This document shows positions 44,579-53,898 of a stretch of DNA of 64,000 nt, piece after piece. A model generated the notes under the pieces. The model saw nothing but the letters and a program-made list of their open reading frames with translations, was not told the DNA's origin and ran no database searches. Source of the stretch: Exiguobacterium sp. FSL W8-0210 (lineage in GTDB: Bacteria > Bacillota > Bacilli > Exiguobacteriales > Exiguobacteriaceae); contig NZ_JBBOUK010000001.1 in NCBI RefSeq assembly GCF_038006045.1, positions 2,521,001 to 2,585,000 on the forward strand. Direction: 5' to 3'. The stretch's first letter is position 1. Every line of letters starts with the position of its first letter. The position numbers were made by a program, and so were the translations under genes.

Positions 44579-45229
44579 ATGAAGCAACGTGTACTTACGA
44601 GTCAACAGAGTTATACAGAAGAGCAGCTTGAGATGATTGAAGCCATCCGTGCGGTCGGTGAACTCATCCAGGACCGTCCACGCCGTACTGTCTATCGCCG
44701 GTATGCTTTAGTGAATGACTGGCCACAACCGGAAAACATCATTCGTCAATTTGGATCATGGCCGGAAGCCTTGTCTGCTGCTGGATACGAGTGGAATGTC
44801 GATCAACAGCCGGAGGAGCTCGAGCGGGCACCGAAATATACGAAAGACGAAATCTTAAAGTCATTCGAACGGTACGCACAAGACGTCGGTTCTACGATCA
44901 CACTCAAGAAGTACCAGATGTGGCGTAAATCAGTCCATCATGCACCGAGTCATTATCACATCGTCAAGATGTTCGGTTCATGGCATGACGCCTGTACCGC
45001 AGCAGGACTCGAAGCAAGTGTCACCTATTCAAAAGCTGAACTTGCTGCTTCCCTGCGTCAAGCAATCGAAGAAGTTGGCTTCTCCCTCTCCTTTGAAGCA
45101 TATCGAGAATGGGCAAAGCGAAACAACAAACCATCGACGAAAGCCTTACTTCATCGCTATGGGTCTTGGTCAGCCGCGATCCATGCGATCGAAAACGAGA
45201 TTCGCCTTAGTAAACAACAAGCCCAATGA
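44579..45229 (+). CDS. Stand-alone homing-endonuclease-associated repeat protein (three HNH_repeat units)
   Basis: 216 residues with no signal peptide. Three tandem repeats of about 62-64 residues each end in a conserved W-A-AG box: FGSWPEALSAAG (58-69), FGSWHDACTAAG (122-133) and YGSWSAAIHAIE (184-195). Each is preceded by a basic helix-turn-helix-like segment. This is the pattern of the Pfam homing-endonuclease associated repeat, normally found next to HNH nuclease or phage proteins and thought to bind DNA. No nuclease domain is present. AAGGAGGA lies 8 bases before the ATG. Function unknown; a DNA-binding regulator is the simplest inference. Confidence 0.78.
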   Translation: MKQRVLTSQQSYTEEQLEMIEAIRAVGELIQDRPRRTVYRRYALVNDWPQPENIIRQFGSWPEALSAAGYEWNVDQQPEELERAPKYTKDEILKSFERYAQDVGSTITLKKYQMWRKSVHHAPSHYHIVKMFGSWHDACTAAGLEASVTYSKAELAASLRQAIEEVGFSLSFEAYREWAKRNNKPSTKALLHRYGSWSAAIHAIENEIRLSKQQAQ

Positions 45230-45243
45230 ACTTATACCTTCTT

Positions 45244-45280
45244 CAATCCTTCTCGTTCATTTGAACTGGAAGGATTTTTT
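45244..45280 (+). terminator. Terminator of HNH-repeat gene
   Basis: AATCCTT/AAGGATT (45245-45251 with 45270-45276) with inner GTTC/GAAC, then TTTTTT. Confidence 0.8.
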
Positions 45281-45283
45281 ACA

Positions 45284-45316
45284 TCAAAAAAGAAGGTGAC
45301 GCATCCGCCACCTTCT
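45284..45316 (-). terminator. Terminator of diguanylate cyclase gene
   Basis: Reverse strand: AGAAGGTG/CACCTTCT (45309-45316 with 45291-45298), 10-nt loop and TTTTTT. Confidence 0.85.
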
Positions 45317-45326
45317 ATTCGCTTCT

Positions 45327-47024
45327 TTAAATGACCTTCTCTTTCCACTCCTGATACGATGCGACACGATCGCGTCCTTGGAACTTGGCACCGACGTACA
45401 TCGCCCGGTCCGCATTTCGAATCAGACTCGCAAGATCCCCAAGTTCCTTTAACGTATCGATTCCGATACTTGCTGTGATTTGAAGGGTGTGACCTTCAAC
45501 TAAAATAGGATGCGCATGTAACGTCTCACGAATCCGTTCTGCAACGATTTGTGCGGAATCAAGATCCGTATTTGGTAGCAAGATGACGAATTCCTCTCCC
45601 CCGTAACGCGCAACGAGATCCGTGATTCGTGTTGCTTGCATCAATAACTTCGCGACTTCAAATAAAACGACATCTCCGACTTCATGACCATACGTATCAT
45701 TGATTTGTTTAAAGTGATCCAAATCAATCATCAATGCAGAGAACGGATACAGATCGCGTTGTTTAATACGACGATCGCCCCACTCTTGTAGCGCACGATA
45801 GTTTGGCAATTTTGTCATCGCATCTGTTCGACTATCCGTCAGTAACCGTTCTCGCTCGTGCGCTCGTTCAACGGCCCACGATAGAACACGTAAAGCACGG
45901 TATAACTCGTATCCGAAATCCTTCGTGAACTCTCCACTCGCATGGGACGCAAGGAATAAGGAGCAGTTAATCGTCTCCGTCGCCTCCGGTTGGATGAAGA
46001 GGACAGACTGTGTTTCTTCTGGCAGACAATCGTACAGACGAATATCCCATTCCTGTTGCATGCCGTAAAGAAGGACTTCTTCTTTTTCGATGATATCTTC
46101 AATGATTCGTCCTTCGACATGATCCGCTTTTAACTTTCGTCCATCCTTCAACGAATAGTAGACAGTCTGCTTGCCTTCTTCAAAATCAAACTTAATCCAA
46201 GCGATATCCGGTTTGACGAATTGGTTGAGCTGTCGCAGATATCGCTCGATGATGAACTGTGCATCGCCGTCCTTCCAAGCTGCTTCTTTCAATCGCTCGA
46301 TTTGCTCCCAATGTTCGATACGATCAGACGCTTCGACCGAACTCCCGAGTGCTCGTTTGATGATGAACAATGCAAATGCTGCCATGACGAGTCCACTATT
46401 CCCATTCCCTTGGACGACGAGTGTACTGAAGATCCCATATAACAGTTCTGCCGTGATGACAACTGCTTCAAAGCGTAAGAGCTGGAACATGACGTCACTC
46501 GGAATGTTTTCTCCGAGAAGAAATCGAGATAACTGGTATTGTAACAAGAGTACGATCCAAAGGATCGCGACCATCGCTAGTAACGGAACGATGTTTTCTG
46601 TCAACAGGAATGCGTCTCCGTGTGTTCCACCTAGGGCATTATAGGCAAGACCTGCTGGCACGATCAGAAACAACTCGAGCGCGACATTGAACGGATAGTT
46701 GTGCAACATCCGACGACGTCCGATCGGCGTATGGATCGTCCGCAACTGATAGATGAGCATCGTCAGTTGACCGACGAAAATCGCTGATAACAAACCATAT
46801 GATAAGAACGTGAAGAGAACAAATCCAAAATGAAAGGTAAAACTCATATGACGACGGCGGACAGGATCGATGACGAAAATCGTCGACAAGGCGGTAATCA
46901 ATAAGAACGTAAACAAATCGATGCTGAGATTATAATCCTTTGACTTCGCAAAAAGATCGATGCCAATGACGATTACGAAAAAAACGACCCAGCTTCGGAG
47001 GAGATATTGTTGAAAACGACGCAC
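45327..47024 (-). CDS. Membrane-bound diguanylate cyclase
   Basis: 565 residues. Six to seven N-terminal helices (about 10-200), a GAF-like domain (about 245-390) and a C-terminal GGDEF domain (about 400-560). The active site is ARYGGEEFVILLPNT, an intact GGEEF. RITD five residues upstream matches the RxxD inhibitory site, so product inhibition is expected. It should synthesise c-di-GMP. The start is GTG 47024 with AAGGGG about 9 bases upstream. No EAL domain. Confidence 0.9.
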   Translation of the reverse strand: MRRFQQYLLRSWVVFFVIVIGIDLFAKSKDYNLSIDLFTFLLITALSTIFVIDPVRRRHMSFTFHFGFVLFTFLSYGLLSAIFVGQLTMLIYQLRTIHTPIGRRRMLHNYPFNVALELFLIVPAGLAYNALGGTHGDAFLLTENIVPLLAMVAILWIVLLLQYQLSRFLLGENIPSDVMFQLLRFEAVVITAELLYGIFSTLVVQGNGNSGLVMAAFALFIIKRALGSSVEASDRIEHWEQIERLKEAAWKDGDAQFIIERYLRQLNQFVKPDIAWIKFDFEEGKQTVYYSLKDGRKLKADHVEGRIIEDIIEKEEVLLYGMQQEWDIRLYDCLPEETQSVLFIQPEATETINCSLFLASHASGEFTKDFGYELYRALRVLSWAVERAHERERLLTDSRTDAMTKLPNYRALQEWGDRRIKQRDLYPFSALMIDLDHFKQINDTYGHEVGDVVLFEVAKLLMQATRITDLVARYGGEEFVILLPNTDLDSAQIVAERIRETLHAHPILVEGHTLQITASIGIDTLKELGDLASLIRNADRAMYVGAKFQGRDRVASYQEWKEKVI

Positions 47025-47158
47025 AAAACATTCCCCTTCCTCTTAAGTATATATTTGTATATTAATGGAAATCGATATGTCCATTATTCTACTTTTCAAG
47101 CAAAATGTCGAACTTCGATAGTATGCTTTGATACAATTGATGTGAGGTGATATTTTTC

Positions 47159-47767
47159 ATGACAAACACATTCACGCAACATGCATTTGATACATTTCAG
47201 ATTGATGGATTAGAACCCCGGATGAAGGCGATTCGTGAACGGATTCAGCCTGTCTTCCGCGACATCGGTCAAGAAGTCGCACCTGACTTGACAGTCGCAA
47301 CAGCAGAAGATGTCCATGTCCACATCGCGCAACATGCTCGGCGGAAGGTCAATCCTCCGAAAGATACATGGATGGCATTCTCACCCGATAAACGTGGATA
47401 TAAAAAACATCCGCACTTTCAAGTCGGTCTATTTGATGATCACTTGTTCATTTGGCTCGCTTATATTTATGAGTTACCGAACAAACAACAATATGCATCA
47501 AAACTGTTACAGCATACGGAACTGCTGACGACTCTTCCGGATGATTTCGTCGTTTCTTATGACCATATGAAAAAAGACGCGGTTCCTGTTCACGCGACGG
47601 ATCTTCAAAAAGGTTTACAACGTTTCCACGACGTCAAAAAAGCAGAGTTCCTTGTTGGTCGCCATATTCCGGCAGAACAAGTTCATCAACTGTCACGCGA
47701 AGAATTACTCGAAATAATTCGAAATACCTATTCACATCTCGTACCACTTTATAAAACGATTAAATAA
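47159..47767 (+). CDS. UPF0637/DUF1054 family protein, YktB-like
   Basis: 202-residue cytoplasmic protein matching B. subtilis YktB in length and pattern (WMAFSPDKRGYKKHPHFQVGLFDDHLF, recognised by its FSPDKRGYKKHPHFQ core; FVVSYDHMKKDA). Function of the family is not established. ATG 47159 follows GAGGTGAT. Convergent with a secreted-protein gene, sharing a terminator. Confidence 0.88.
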   Translation: MTNTFTQHAFDTFQIDGLEPRMKAIRERIQPVFRDIGQEVAPDLTVATAEDVHVHIAQHARRKVNPPKDTWMAFSPDKRGYKKHPHFQVGLFDDHLFIWLAYIYELPNKQQYASKLLQHTELLTTLPDDFVVSYDHMKKDAVPVHATDLQKGLQRFHDVKKAEFLVGRHIPAEQVHQLSREELLEIIRNTYSHLVPLYKTIK

Positions 47768-47796
47768 AAAGGATGGCCGAATCGGTCATCCTTTTT
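47766..47796. terminator. Bidirectional terminator after yktB-like gene
   Basis: 15-bp stem with one wobble or mismatch (47766-47780 with 47782-47796) and a tight loop, with A-run and T-run flanks. Confidence 0.88.
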
Positions 47797-47798
47797 CG

Positions 47799-48311
47799 TT
47801 AGTTATATTTTACTAGAATTGACATGACTTGTGTACGGTCGGAATTTAAATTTAGATAAATGTTGACCTGTTTCGAGGAAACAGTCATGACGTTGAATGT
47901 TTTATCGAGTTTCGCTGTCGGATATGCTTTTTTAGCTTCTTTGACCGTCACCGTCCGTTTGATTTGCTTTGGATCATAGACGATGGCGCTAACTTTAGCT
48001 TTTGTGTCCTTCACACCATACGTTGAACAGTAATGTAGGGAGCGATCTGCTGAAGCAAGACCATTTCCACTTTGACACCAATTGGAGTTCTTTTCCCCTT
48101 TGTACGCTTTATGTACTTGTGCAAGTGTCGTTTTTTCAAGTACGACTTTTCCATCGAGTGAGCGCGCTTGTTTCGCTTGTGTTTGAATTTCTTGAAGCCA
48201 TTTGACGTCTGATTGTTTTGATGCCTCGACCGGTTGCTGTTTATATGAAGTTCCTGACACGATGCTGACAGTGAGAGCGGCAGTTAAGATGATTCCTAAA
48301 ACTTGTTTCAT
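47799..48311 (-). CDS. Secreted protein of unknown function
   Basis: 170 residues. Cleavable signal peptide (MKQVLGIILTAALTVSIVSG, cleavage near 20-30, no lipobox), then a Lys-rich helix and a small alpha/beta domain with two cysteines (NWCQSG and HYCSTYG) that could form a disulfide. The repeat-like TTLAQVHKAYKG and TVKEAKKAYPTAK halves vaguely resemble the YjgB/DUF4309 pattern, but I am not confident. GGGGAGGA precedes the ATG. Confidence 0.7.
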   Translation of the reverse strand: MKQVLGIILTAALTVSIVSGTSYKQQPVEASKQSDVKWLQEIQTQAKQARSLDGKVVLEKTTLAQVHKAYKGEKNSNWCQSGNGLASADRSLHYCSTYGVKDTKAKVSAIVYDPKQIKRTVTVKEAKKAYPTAKLDKTFNVMTVSSKQVNIYLNLNSDRTQVMSILVKYN

Positions 48312-48433
48312 GATGATGTCCTCCCCGGTGCCTGTAAAAAGGCGTTGATAATAAACTCATTCCCCTATTTCAAAAAATTATTCAGTTTTTACAGTTTTTT
48401 TTGGGAACTTATATTTATTTTTATGAAGAGAAA

Positions 48434-48466
48434 TAAAAAAAGAACCTAGTGCCCCTAGCACTAGGT
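48434..48466 (-). terminator. Terminator of pot operon
   Basis: Reverse strand: ACCTAGTGC/GCACTAGGT stem (48458-48466 with 48444-48452), 5-nt loop and a run of T. Confidence 0.9.
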
Positions 48467-48472
48467 CTTTCC

Positions 48473-49543
48473 TCATTTCTTATGCATCTTAAACTCTAAG
48501 AACAACTCATTGTAATGCGCGAGCATCTTCTTCCCGAGGTTCTCATAGACTTCAAGCGTATCAGTGACTTGTTTATCAGGATAGAATCGTTTATCCGTCC
48601 GAACCGACTTGTCGAGTAACTTTAAGCCTTCTTTGTTCGGTGTCGAATAACCGACGTAGTCCGCATTTTTCGCTGAAATATCTGGGCGTAACATGAAGTT
48701 GATGAACTGATGTGCTCCCTTGACGTTTTTAGCTGTCTTTGGAATGACGATATTATCGAACCAGACGTTTGAGCCTTCTTTTGGAATGACGTAGTCAAGT
48801 TTGTCGTTCTCACTCATGATCTCGTTCGCATCTCCAGACCAGACGACACCAAGTCCTGCTTCTTCGTTTGCAAGCAATAACTTGATTTCGTCCCCGACGA
48901 TCGCTTTGACATTTGGCGTCAAACGCATCAGGTTCGCTTTTGCTTCCTGTAGCTTCGACTCATTCGTCTCATTCAAGGAATAACCGAGACTGTTCAAACT
49001 CATACCTATCACTTCACGCGCACCATCGGCAAGTAGAATCTGGTTCTTCAGCTTCGGATCCCATAGATCCTTCCAGCTCGTCGGTTTTTTTCCGATCAAG
49101 TCTTTGTTGTAGACAATACCGACCGTTCCCCAGAAATACGGAATCGAATACTTATTTTTCGGATCAAAGGATAGATTCAAGAAACGTGAATCGATATTTT
49201 TGAGATTCGGGATTTTTTGATGATCAATCGGCAGGACGAGCTTCTCATCGATCATCTTTGCGATCGCATAGTCGGATGGAACGGCGATATCATACGTCGT
49301 TCCTCCCTGTTCGATTTTCGTCAACATCGCTTCGTTCGAGTCGAATGTCTGATAGACGACCTTGATGCCGCTCTCTTTTTCGAACTGTTTGATCAGTGCC
49401 GGATCGATATAATCGCCCCAGTTATAAATGTTCAGGACATTCTTACCTGAATACCCTTGTGTCTCGTTTAACTGATTCAAGGTGAATAGGATGACACCCG
49501 AGATCAAGAAAATCGCGACGAATAATTGAATCAATTTTTTCAA
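48473..49543 (-). CDS. potD: Spermidine/putrescine-binding protein PotD
   Basis: 356 residues. Receptor of the PotABCD importer, with VLNIYNWGDYIDPALIKQFEKE at the mature N-terminus (core IYNWGDYI), FDSNEAMLTKI, DIAVPSDYAIAKM and VWSGDANEIM. The N-terminal hydrophobic segment (5-24) has no Cys, and none is seen in the protein, so it cannot be a lipoprotein. It presumably stays tethered by an uncleaved signal anchor. It starts 3 bp after the potC stop; last gene of the operon. Confidence 0.93.
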   Translation of the reverse strand: MKKLIQLFVAIFLISGVILFTLNQLNETQGYSGKNVLNIYNWGDYIDPALIKQFEKESGIKVVYQTFDSNEAMLTKIEQGGTTYDIAVPSDYAIAKMIDEKLVLPIDHQKIPNLKNIDSRFLNLSFDPKNKYSIPYFWGTVGIVYNKDLIGKKPTSWKDLWDPKLKNQILLADGAREVIGMSLNSLGYSLNETNESKLQEAKANLMRLTPNVKAIVGDEIKLLLANEEAGLGVVWSGDANEIMSENDKLDYVIPKEGSNVWFDNIVIPKTAKNVKGAHQFINFMLRPDISAKNADYVGYSTPNKEGLKLLDKSVRTDKRFYPDKQVTDTLEVYENLGKKMLAHYNELFLEFKMHKK

Positions 49544-49546
49544 CGG

Positions 49547-50350
49547 TCATTTCACCTCCGGTCGCGAAAGCTTCGTAGCAGCTCGTTGGTTCAAGAAGTA
49601 GTAGCCGATGACGAGCAGGAATGTAAACAAGAAGATGACGGTCGACAACGCATTGATCTTCATCGAAATCCCTTGGCGGGCAAGTGAGTAGATTTCGACA
49701 GATAACGTCGTAAAGCCGTTTCCTGTCACGAAGAATGTCACCGCAAAATCGTCAAGTGAATACGTCAATGCCGTAAAGAATCCAGCAAAGATACCGGGTG
49801 TGATGTACGGCAGGACGACCTTCGTTAAGACATCCCAGCGACTCGCGCCTAAGTCACGCGCCGCATCGACGAGCGTTGGACTCATCTCCTGTAATTTCGG
49901 CAAGACGAGAATGACGACGATCGGTACCGAAAATGCGATATGAGAGAGTAAGACTGACGTAAAGCCAAGCTGGATTCCAAGCATCGTAAAGAAGATCAGA
50001 AACGATGCTCCGATGATGACATCGGGGCTGACGATCAAGATACTGTTGAGCGTCAACAACGACGTCTCGACACGTTTCTTGCGGACCGCCTGGATCCCGA
50101 TCGCTCCGAATACTCCGAGAATCGTCGAGATTGCAGCTGACAACAACGCGATGACGAGTGTGTTCAAGACGATGATCAACAAGCGTGAATCTTGGAAGAC
50201 TTCCTTGTACCAATCCCACGTGAACGAATCGAAGTTCGTCATGTTATCAGCGCTGTTGAACGAATAGAATGCGAGATAGAAAATCGGAGCATACAAAATG
50301 ATGAAGACACCGATCAAATAAAGATTTGCTAGTTTCAGACGTTTCATCAA
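49547..50350 (-). CDS. potC: Spermidine/putrescine ABC transporter permease PotC
   Basis: 267 residues with six helices. The ABC-permease EAA loop is [20 protein letters not shown] (core ARDLGASRWDVL), which contacts PotA. The conserved YAPIFYLAFYSFN near the N-terminus and YSLDDFAVTFF are typical of PotC. Overlaps potB by ATGA. Confidence 0.94.
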   Translation of the reverse strand: MMKRLKLANLYLIGVFIILYAPIFYLAFYSFNSADNMTNFDSFTWDWYKEVFQDSRLLIIVLNTLVIALLSAAISTILGVFGAIGIQAVRKKRVETSLLTLNSILIVSPDVIIGASFLIFFTMLGIQLGFTSVLLSHIAFSVPIVVILVLPKLQEMSPTLVDAARDLGASRWDVLTKVVLPYITPGIFAGFFTALTYSLDDFAVTFFVTGNGFTTLSVEIYSLARQGISMKINALSTVIFLFTFLLVIGYYFLNQRAATKLSRPEVK

Positions 50351-51156
50351 GTCGTCGCTCCTTTCTTCCGTTTCGTACTTGTCAAGGCAAGGATGATTGC
50401 CATCGCGATGATGAGGAAGACGGCAATCGTAGCGCCCATGCCCCAGTTCTGTGTCACGAGAAATTGCTGTTCAATCGCCGTACCGAGCGTAATGACGCGG
50501 TTCCCGGCAATCAAACGCGTGATCATGAACAGTGACAATGCCGGAATGAAGACAAGCTGACAGCCTGATTTCACACCGTCAAGTGTCAACGGAAAGACGA
50601 CACGACGGAATGTCGTGAAATTTGAAGCTCCGAGATCACGTGCCGCGAAGACGAGCGATGGGCTCAGTTTTTCTATCGCGTTAAAGATCGGTAGGATCAT
50701 GAACGGAATGAAAATGTAAACCGAGACGAAGACAAAACTGAAATCGGTAAACAGGATTTGCTTCCGTCCGATTCCGATCGCTTCAAGCGTTTGATTTGCG
50801 AGACCATACGTACTGAACAATCCGATGAAGGCGTAGGCCTTCAACAATAAGTTGATCCACGTCGGCAAGATGACGAGCAACAGCCAAAGTTGTTTATGTT
50901 TCGTCTTCGTCAGCAAATAAGCCGTCGGATAACCGATCAAGAGTGAAAACAAGGTGATCAAAAAGGCATACCAGAACGAACTAAGCGTCATCGTTAGATA
51001 CGTCGATGTGAAGAAGTTCCGGTAGTTCTCAAATGAGAAATTGCCATCAAGATCAAGGAATGAATAATAGACGACGAGCACAATTGGTGCGATGACGAAT
51101 AAGGCGATCCAGAATAGATACGGGATGAGATACCAGTTACGTGATTTCTGCATCAT
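50347..51156 (-). CDS. potB: Spermidine/putrescine ABC transporter permease PotB
   Basis: 269 residues with six helices. EAA loop [20 protein letters not shown]. It begins [20 protein letters not shown], typical of PotB. It overlaps potA by ATGA (51153-51156) and forms the heterodimeric channel with PotC. Confidence 0.94.
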   Translation of the reverse strand: MMQKSRNWYLIPYLFWIALFVIAPIVLVVYYSFLDLDGNFSFENYRNFFTSTYLTMTLSSFWYAFLITLFSLLIGYPTAYLLTKTKHKQLWLLLVILPTWINLLLKAYAFIGLFSTYGLANQTLEAIGIGRKQILFTDFSFVFVSVYIFIPFMILPIFNAIEKLSPSLVFAARDLGASNFTTFRRVVFPLTLDGVKSGCQLVFIPALSLFMITRLIAGNRVITLGTAIEQQFLVTQNWGMGATIAVFLIIAMAIILALTSTKRKKGATT

Positions 51157-52247
51157 AACACCCCGTCGTAGGATTCCAGACGCTTATCAAATTCTTCTTC
51201 CGTCTCATTCAATCGCATGACGTGGATCGCTTCCGGATCAAACGTCAGACCGATTTGTTCACCAACCGTTGCTTTTTTCGTACTGTGGACGAGCCATTCG
51301 TTTCCGACTTCATCCATACAGGCGATTTCATAGTGCACCCCACGGAACAACTGTGAGTCGACCGTAACCTTTAGTTTTCCTTGTGTCACGTTCGTGATTT
51401 CAAGATCCTCGGGACGAATGACGATTTCGACCGGTTCGTTCAGCTCAAGACCGCGGTCAACACATTCGAATTCTTTTTCTGCGAACCAAACTCGATAATC
51501 TTCGATCATACGTCCAGGAATGATATTCGACTCGCCGATGAAGTCCGCGACGAAGCGGTTGATCGGTTCATCATAAATATCTGTCGGCGTTCCCGATTGT
51601 TGAATGACGCCGTGATTGAGAACGAAGATTTCATCTGACATCGCGAGTGCCTCTTCTTGGTCGTGTGTGACGAAGATGAACGTGATTCCAAGGCGACGTT
51701 GTAAGTCGCGGAGCTCATATTGCATCTCTGTCCGCAATTTCAAGTCGAGTGCCGAGAGCGGCTCATCAAGCAAGATGACTTCCGGTTCATTGACGATTGC
51801 CCGGGCAATCGCGACACGCTGCCGTTGTCCACCCGACATCTCGGTGATTTCCCGTTTCTCATAACCGGACAAGTTGACGAACTTCAATGCATCGGTCACA
51901 CGTTGTGCGATTTCCGCTTCCTTCACCTTCTTGATCCGAAGACCAAAAGCAATGTTTTCGAAGACATTTAAGTGTGGGAACAGTGCGTAATCTTGGAAAA
52001 CGGTATTAACTTGACGTTTGTTCGCCGGCACATCATTGATCCGTTTCCCGTCGAAGATAATGTCTCCCTCTGTCGCTTCCGAAAAACCGGCGATAAGTCG
52101 TAAGATCGTCGTTTTTCCGCACCCCGACGGTCCGAGTAACGTATAAAACTTTCCGCGTTCGATTTCAAAGCTGACTTGATCAAGAACGGTCTGATCGTCA
52201 TAACGTTTCGTTACGTCCTTGAATTGAATGATCGTAGTATCTGCCAA
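51153..52247 (-). CDS. potA: Spermidine/putrescine ABC transporter ATPase PotA
   Basis: 364 residues. Walker [11 protein letters not shown], signature [13 protein letters not shown], Walker [13 protein letters not shown] and switch His VTHDQEEAL. The C-terminal TOBE domain is complete. The start codon is TTG 52247, 7 bases after AAGGAGG. Energises PotBCD polyamine uptake. It follows potR by 13 bp. Confidence 0.94.
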   Translation of the reverse strand: MADTTIIQFKDVTKRYDDQTVLDQVSFEIERGKFYTLLGPSGCGKTTILRLIAGFSEATEGDIIFDGKRINDVPANKRQVNTVFQDYALFPHLNVFENIAFGLRIKKVKEAEIAQRVTDALKFVNLSGYEKREITEMSGGQRQRVAIARAIVNEPEVILLDEPLSALDLKLRTEMQYELRDLQRRLGITFIFVTHDQEEALAMSDEIFVLNHGVIQQSGTPTDIYDEPINRFVADFIGESNIIPGRMIEDYRVWFAEKEFECVDRGLELNEPVEIVIRPEDLEITNVTQGKLKVTVDSQLFRGVHYEIACMDEVGNEWLVHSTKKATVGEQIGLTFDPEAIHVMRLNETEEEFDKRLESYDGVL

Positions 52248-52260
52248 TCTAGTTCCTCCT

Positions 52261-52806
52261 TTATAGGTATGAGTCGGTTGCGGTCACGAGGACCTTTGTC
52301 TCTTGCATTGACTCATTGCGTAATTGATGAATTTCTGAAGCCTTATAGTAAAGTGTCTCCCCTTGCTTCGCTAAAAAAGACTGACGTCCGAGCATCAATG
52401 TGACGTTCCCCGCGAGCACATAGACAAATGTTTCCGCCCCCGACGGTTCATACGTCTTGAAGGCTCCCCCTGGCGCAAGTGTCAGCAGGACCGGTTCCAT
52501 CTCTTTTTCATTCGATTCCGGAATGAGCCATGTGACATGATACCCTTGTTCTTCGTCCGCATATGTTGTGACATCTTCTTCTCCATAGACGACTTTTTGA
52601 TTGAGTGCGTCCTCATCAAAGAAATCCTTCGGTGAGATGCCAAGGACTTCAAGGAGATGAAACAGTGTCTCGATCGATGGGGAACTGATTTCCCGTTCGA
52701 GTTGCGAGATGTACCCTTTACTCAGGTCTGTTCTTTCCCCGAGTTCCTCTTGCGTCAATCCCTTTTGAAGACGGAGGTTCTTGATTTTTTGTCCGATTGA
52801 GTACAA
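52261..52806 (-). CDS. XRE-cupin regulator of the pot operon
   Basis: 181 residues. An N-terminal HTH ([20 protein letters not shown] as [10 protein letters not shown] and [10 protein letters not shown]) is followed by a C-terminal cupin domain (about 105-180: [26 protein letters not shown] by its [11 protein letters not shown] core). This is the PuuR/YdcN-type architecture that binds small amines or amino acids. TTG 52806 is selected because GAGGAGG lies 6 bases upstream; an ATG at 52824 would start before that site. First gene of the five-gene pot operon, probably sensing polyamine. Confidence 0.9.
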   Translation of the reverse strand: MYSIGQKIKNLRLQKGLTQEELGERTDLSKGYISQLEREISSPSIETLFHLLEVLGISPKDFFDEDALNQKVVYGEEDVTTYADEEQGYHVTWLIPESNEKEMEPVLLTLAPGGAFKTYEPSGAETFVYVLAGNVTLMLGRQSFLAKQGETLYYKASEIHQLRNESMQETKVLVTATDSYL

Positions 52807-52930
52807 TCGACGTCCTCCTCTCATCGGCTTAGTTTAGTATAAGATGACTAAAAGTTTACTAATCACGTACCGATTATAGCGTATTTCATTATTTAATCAA
52901 CTAAAACGTTTGATATTTTTTAATGTTCAT

Positions 52931-52959
52931 TTGACAGCGAGAACGCTTACACCTAGAAT
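52931..52959 (+). promoter_or_regulatory. degV promoter with cre-like spacer
   Basis: Perfect -35 TTGACA (52931-52936), 17-bp spacer and -10 TAGAAT (52954-52959). CGAGAACGCTTACA (52938-52951) inside the spacer matches the cre consensus at all but two fixed positions. Confidence 0.55.
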
Positions 52960-52993
52960 TATTATCAGGTACTAAATTTAGGAGGAACTTGTA

Positions 52994-53839
52994 ATGCGGA
53001 TTGCTTGGATCACTGATAGTACGACGATTTTACCGGATACGATCGCAAAGCGCGACGATCTCTCGGTTGTCCCTTTACTCGTCATGAAGGATGGCGAAAG
53101 TTTCATCGATGGGGTCGATGTAAATGCGGAAACCGTCTATAGCTGGATTGATGCAAAACATAAAGTGACGACGAGTCAACCTTCCATCGGTAGTTTTACC
53201 GAACACTACGAACGACTAAAAGAAGATTACGACATCGGTTTTGCTGTCCACCTGTCGAGTGAACTGAGCGGAACGTACAACGCTTCCGTCCAAGGCGCAG
53301 AAATTGCCGGCTTCCGCTTGATCGCGATTGATTCTCGTTGTGGGATTTATCCGGCTGGTCAGCTCTTAGCAGAGGCAATGGAGCTCGTCGAAGCGGGACA
53401 CTCGATTGAATCCGTCGAACAGATCATTCTGGAGCGTCGCTTCGACCACCATATCGAATTCACTGTCGCGAACCTCGATCAATTGCAAGCCGGTGGACGG
53501 ATCTCCTCGACGAAGGCATTCGTCGGTAACTTGTTGCAACTCCGTCCGTTGTTCCACTTCGAAGAAGGAAAGATCGTTCCATACCAAACCGTTCGGACGT
53601 TCAAGAAAGCCTATTCGAAGATTTTTGATCACCTTGTTTTGATTCTCGAGCGCGGTCAAGTGACGGACATCTCGTTGTTCCACGCGACAGCGTATGAACT
53701 GGCGCTCGATTGGAAAAATCGACTCGAAGCACAGTTCGACGTCCGGGTCCGAATCGATGATTTAACGCCGGTTCTCGGTTCACATACCGGAAACCCCGCC
53801 ATCGGCATGTCCTTTTTGAACCCGACGCGTCGACCATGA
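52994..53839 (+). CDS. DegV family fatty-acid-binding protein
   Basis: 281 residues. DegV/FakB fold: TDSTTILP near the N-terminus, SQPSIGSF, AVHLSSELSGTYNAS (the fatty-acid headgroup loop) and the late GSHTGNPAIGMSF. FakB proteins present fatty acids to the kinase FakA for phosphorylation. No FakA gene is here. TAGGAGGA precedes the ATG. Confidence 0.9.
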   Translation: MRIAWITDSTTILPDTIAKRDDLSVVPLLVMKDGESFIDGVDVNAETVYSWIDAKHKVTTSQPSIGSFTEHYERLKEDYDIGFAVHLSSELSGTYNASVQGAEIAGFRLIAIDSRCGIYPAGQLLAEAMELVEAGHSIESVEQIILERRFDHHIEFTVANLDQLQAGGRISSTKAFVGNLLQLRPLFHFEEGKIVPYQTVRTFKKAYSKIFDHLVLILERGQVTDISLFHATAYELALDWKNRLEAQFDVRVRIDDLTPVLGSHTGNPAIGMSFLNPTRRP

Positions 53840-53864
53840 TGACTAATGAAAATGATTTTTGGGT

Positions 53865-53896
53865 AAACCTTCTTTAGAGAATAAAGGAGGTTTTTT
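53865..53896 (+). terminator. Terminator of degV whose 3' arm is the next gene's Shine-Dalgarno
   Basis: 12-bp stem with one G-U pair (53865-53876 with 53882-53893), 5-nt loop and TTTTTT. AAGGAGG (53884-53890), the ribosome-binding site of the gene at 53899, lies wholly in the 3' arm. Confidence 0.75.
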
Positions 53897-53898
53897 GT

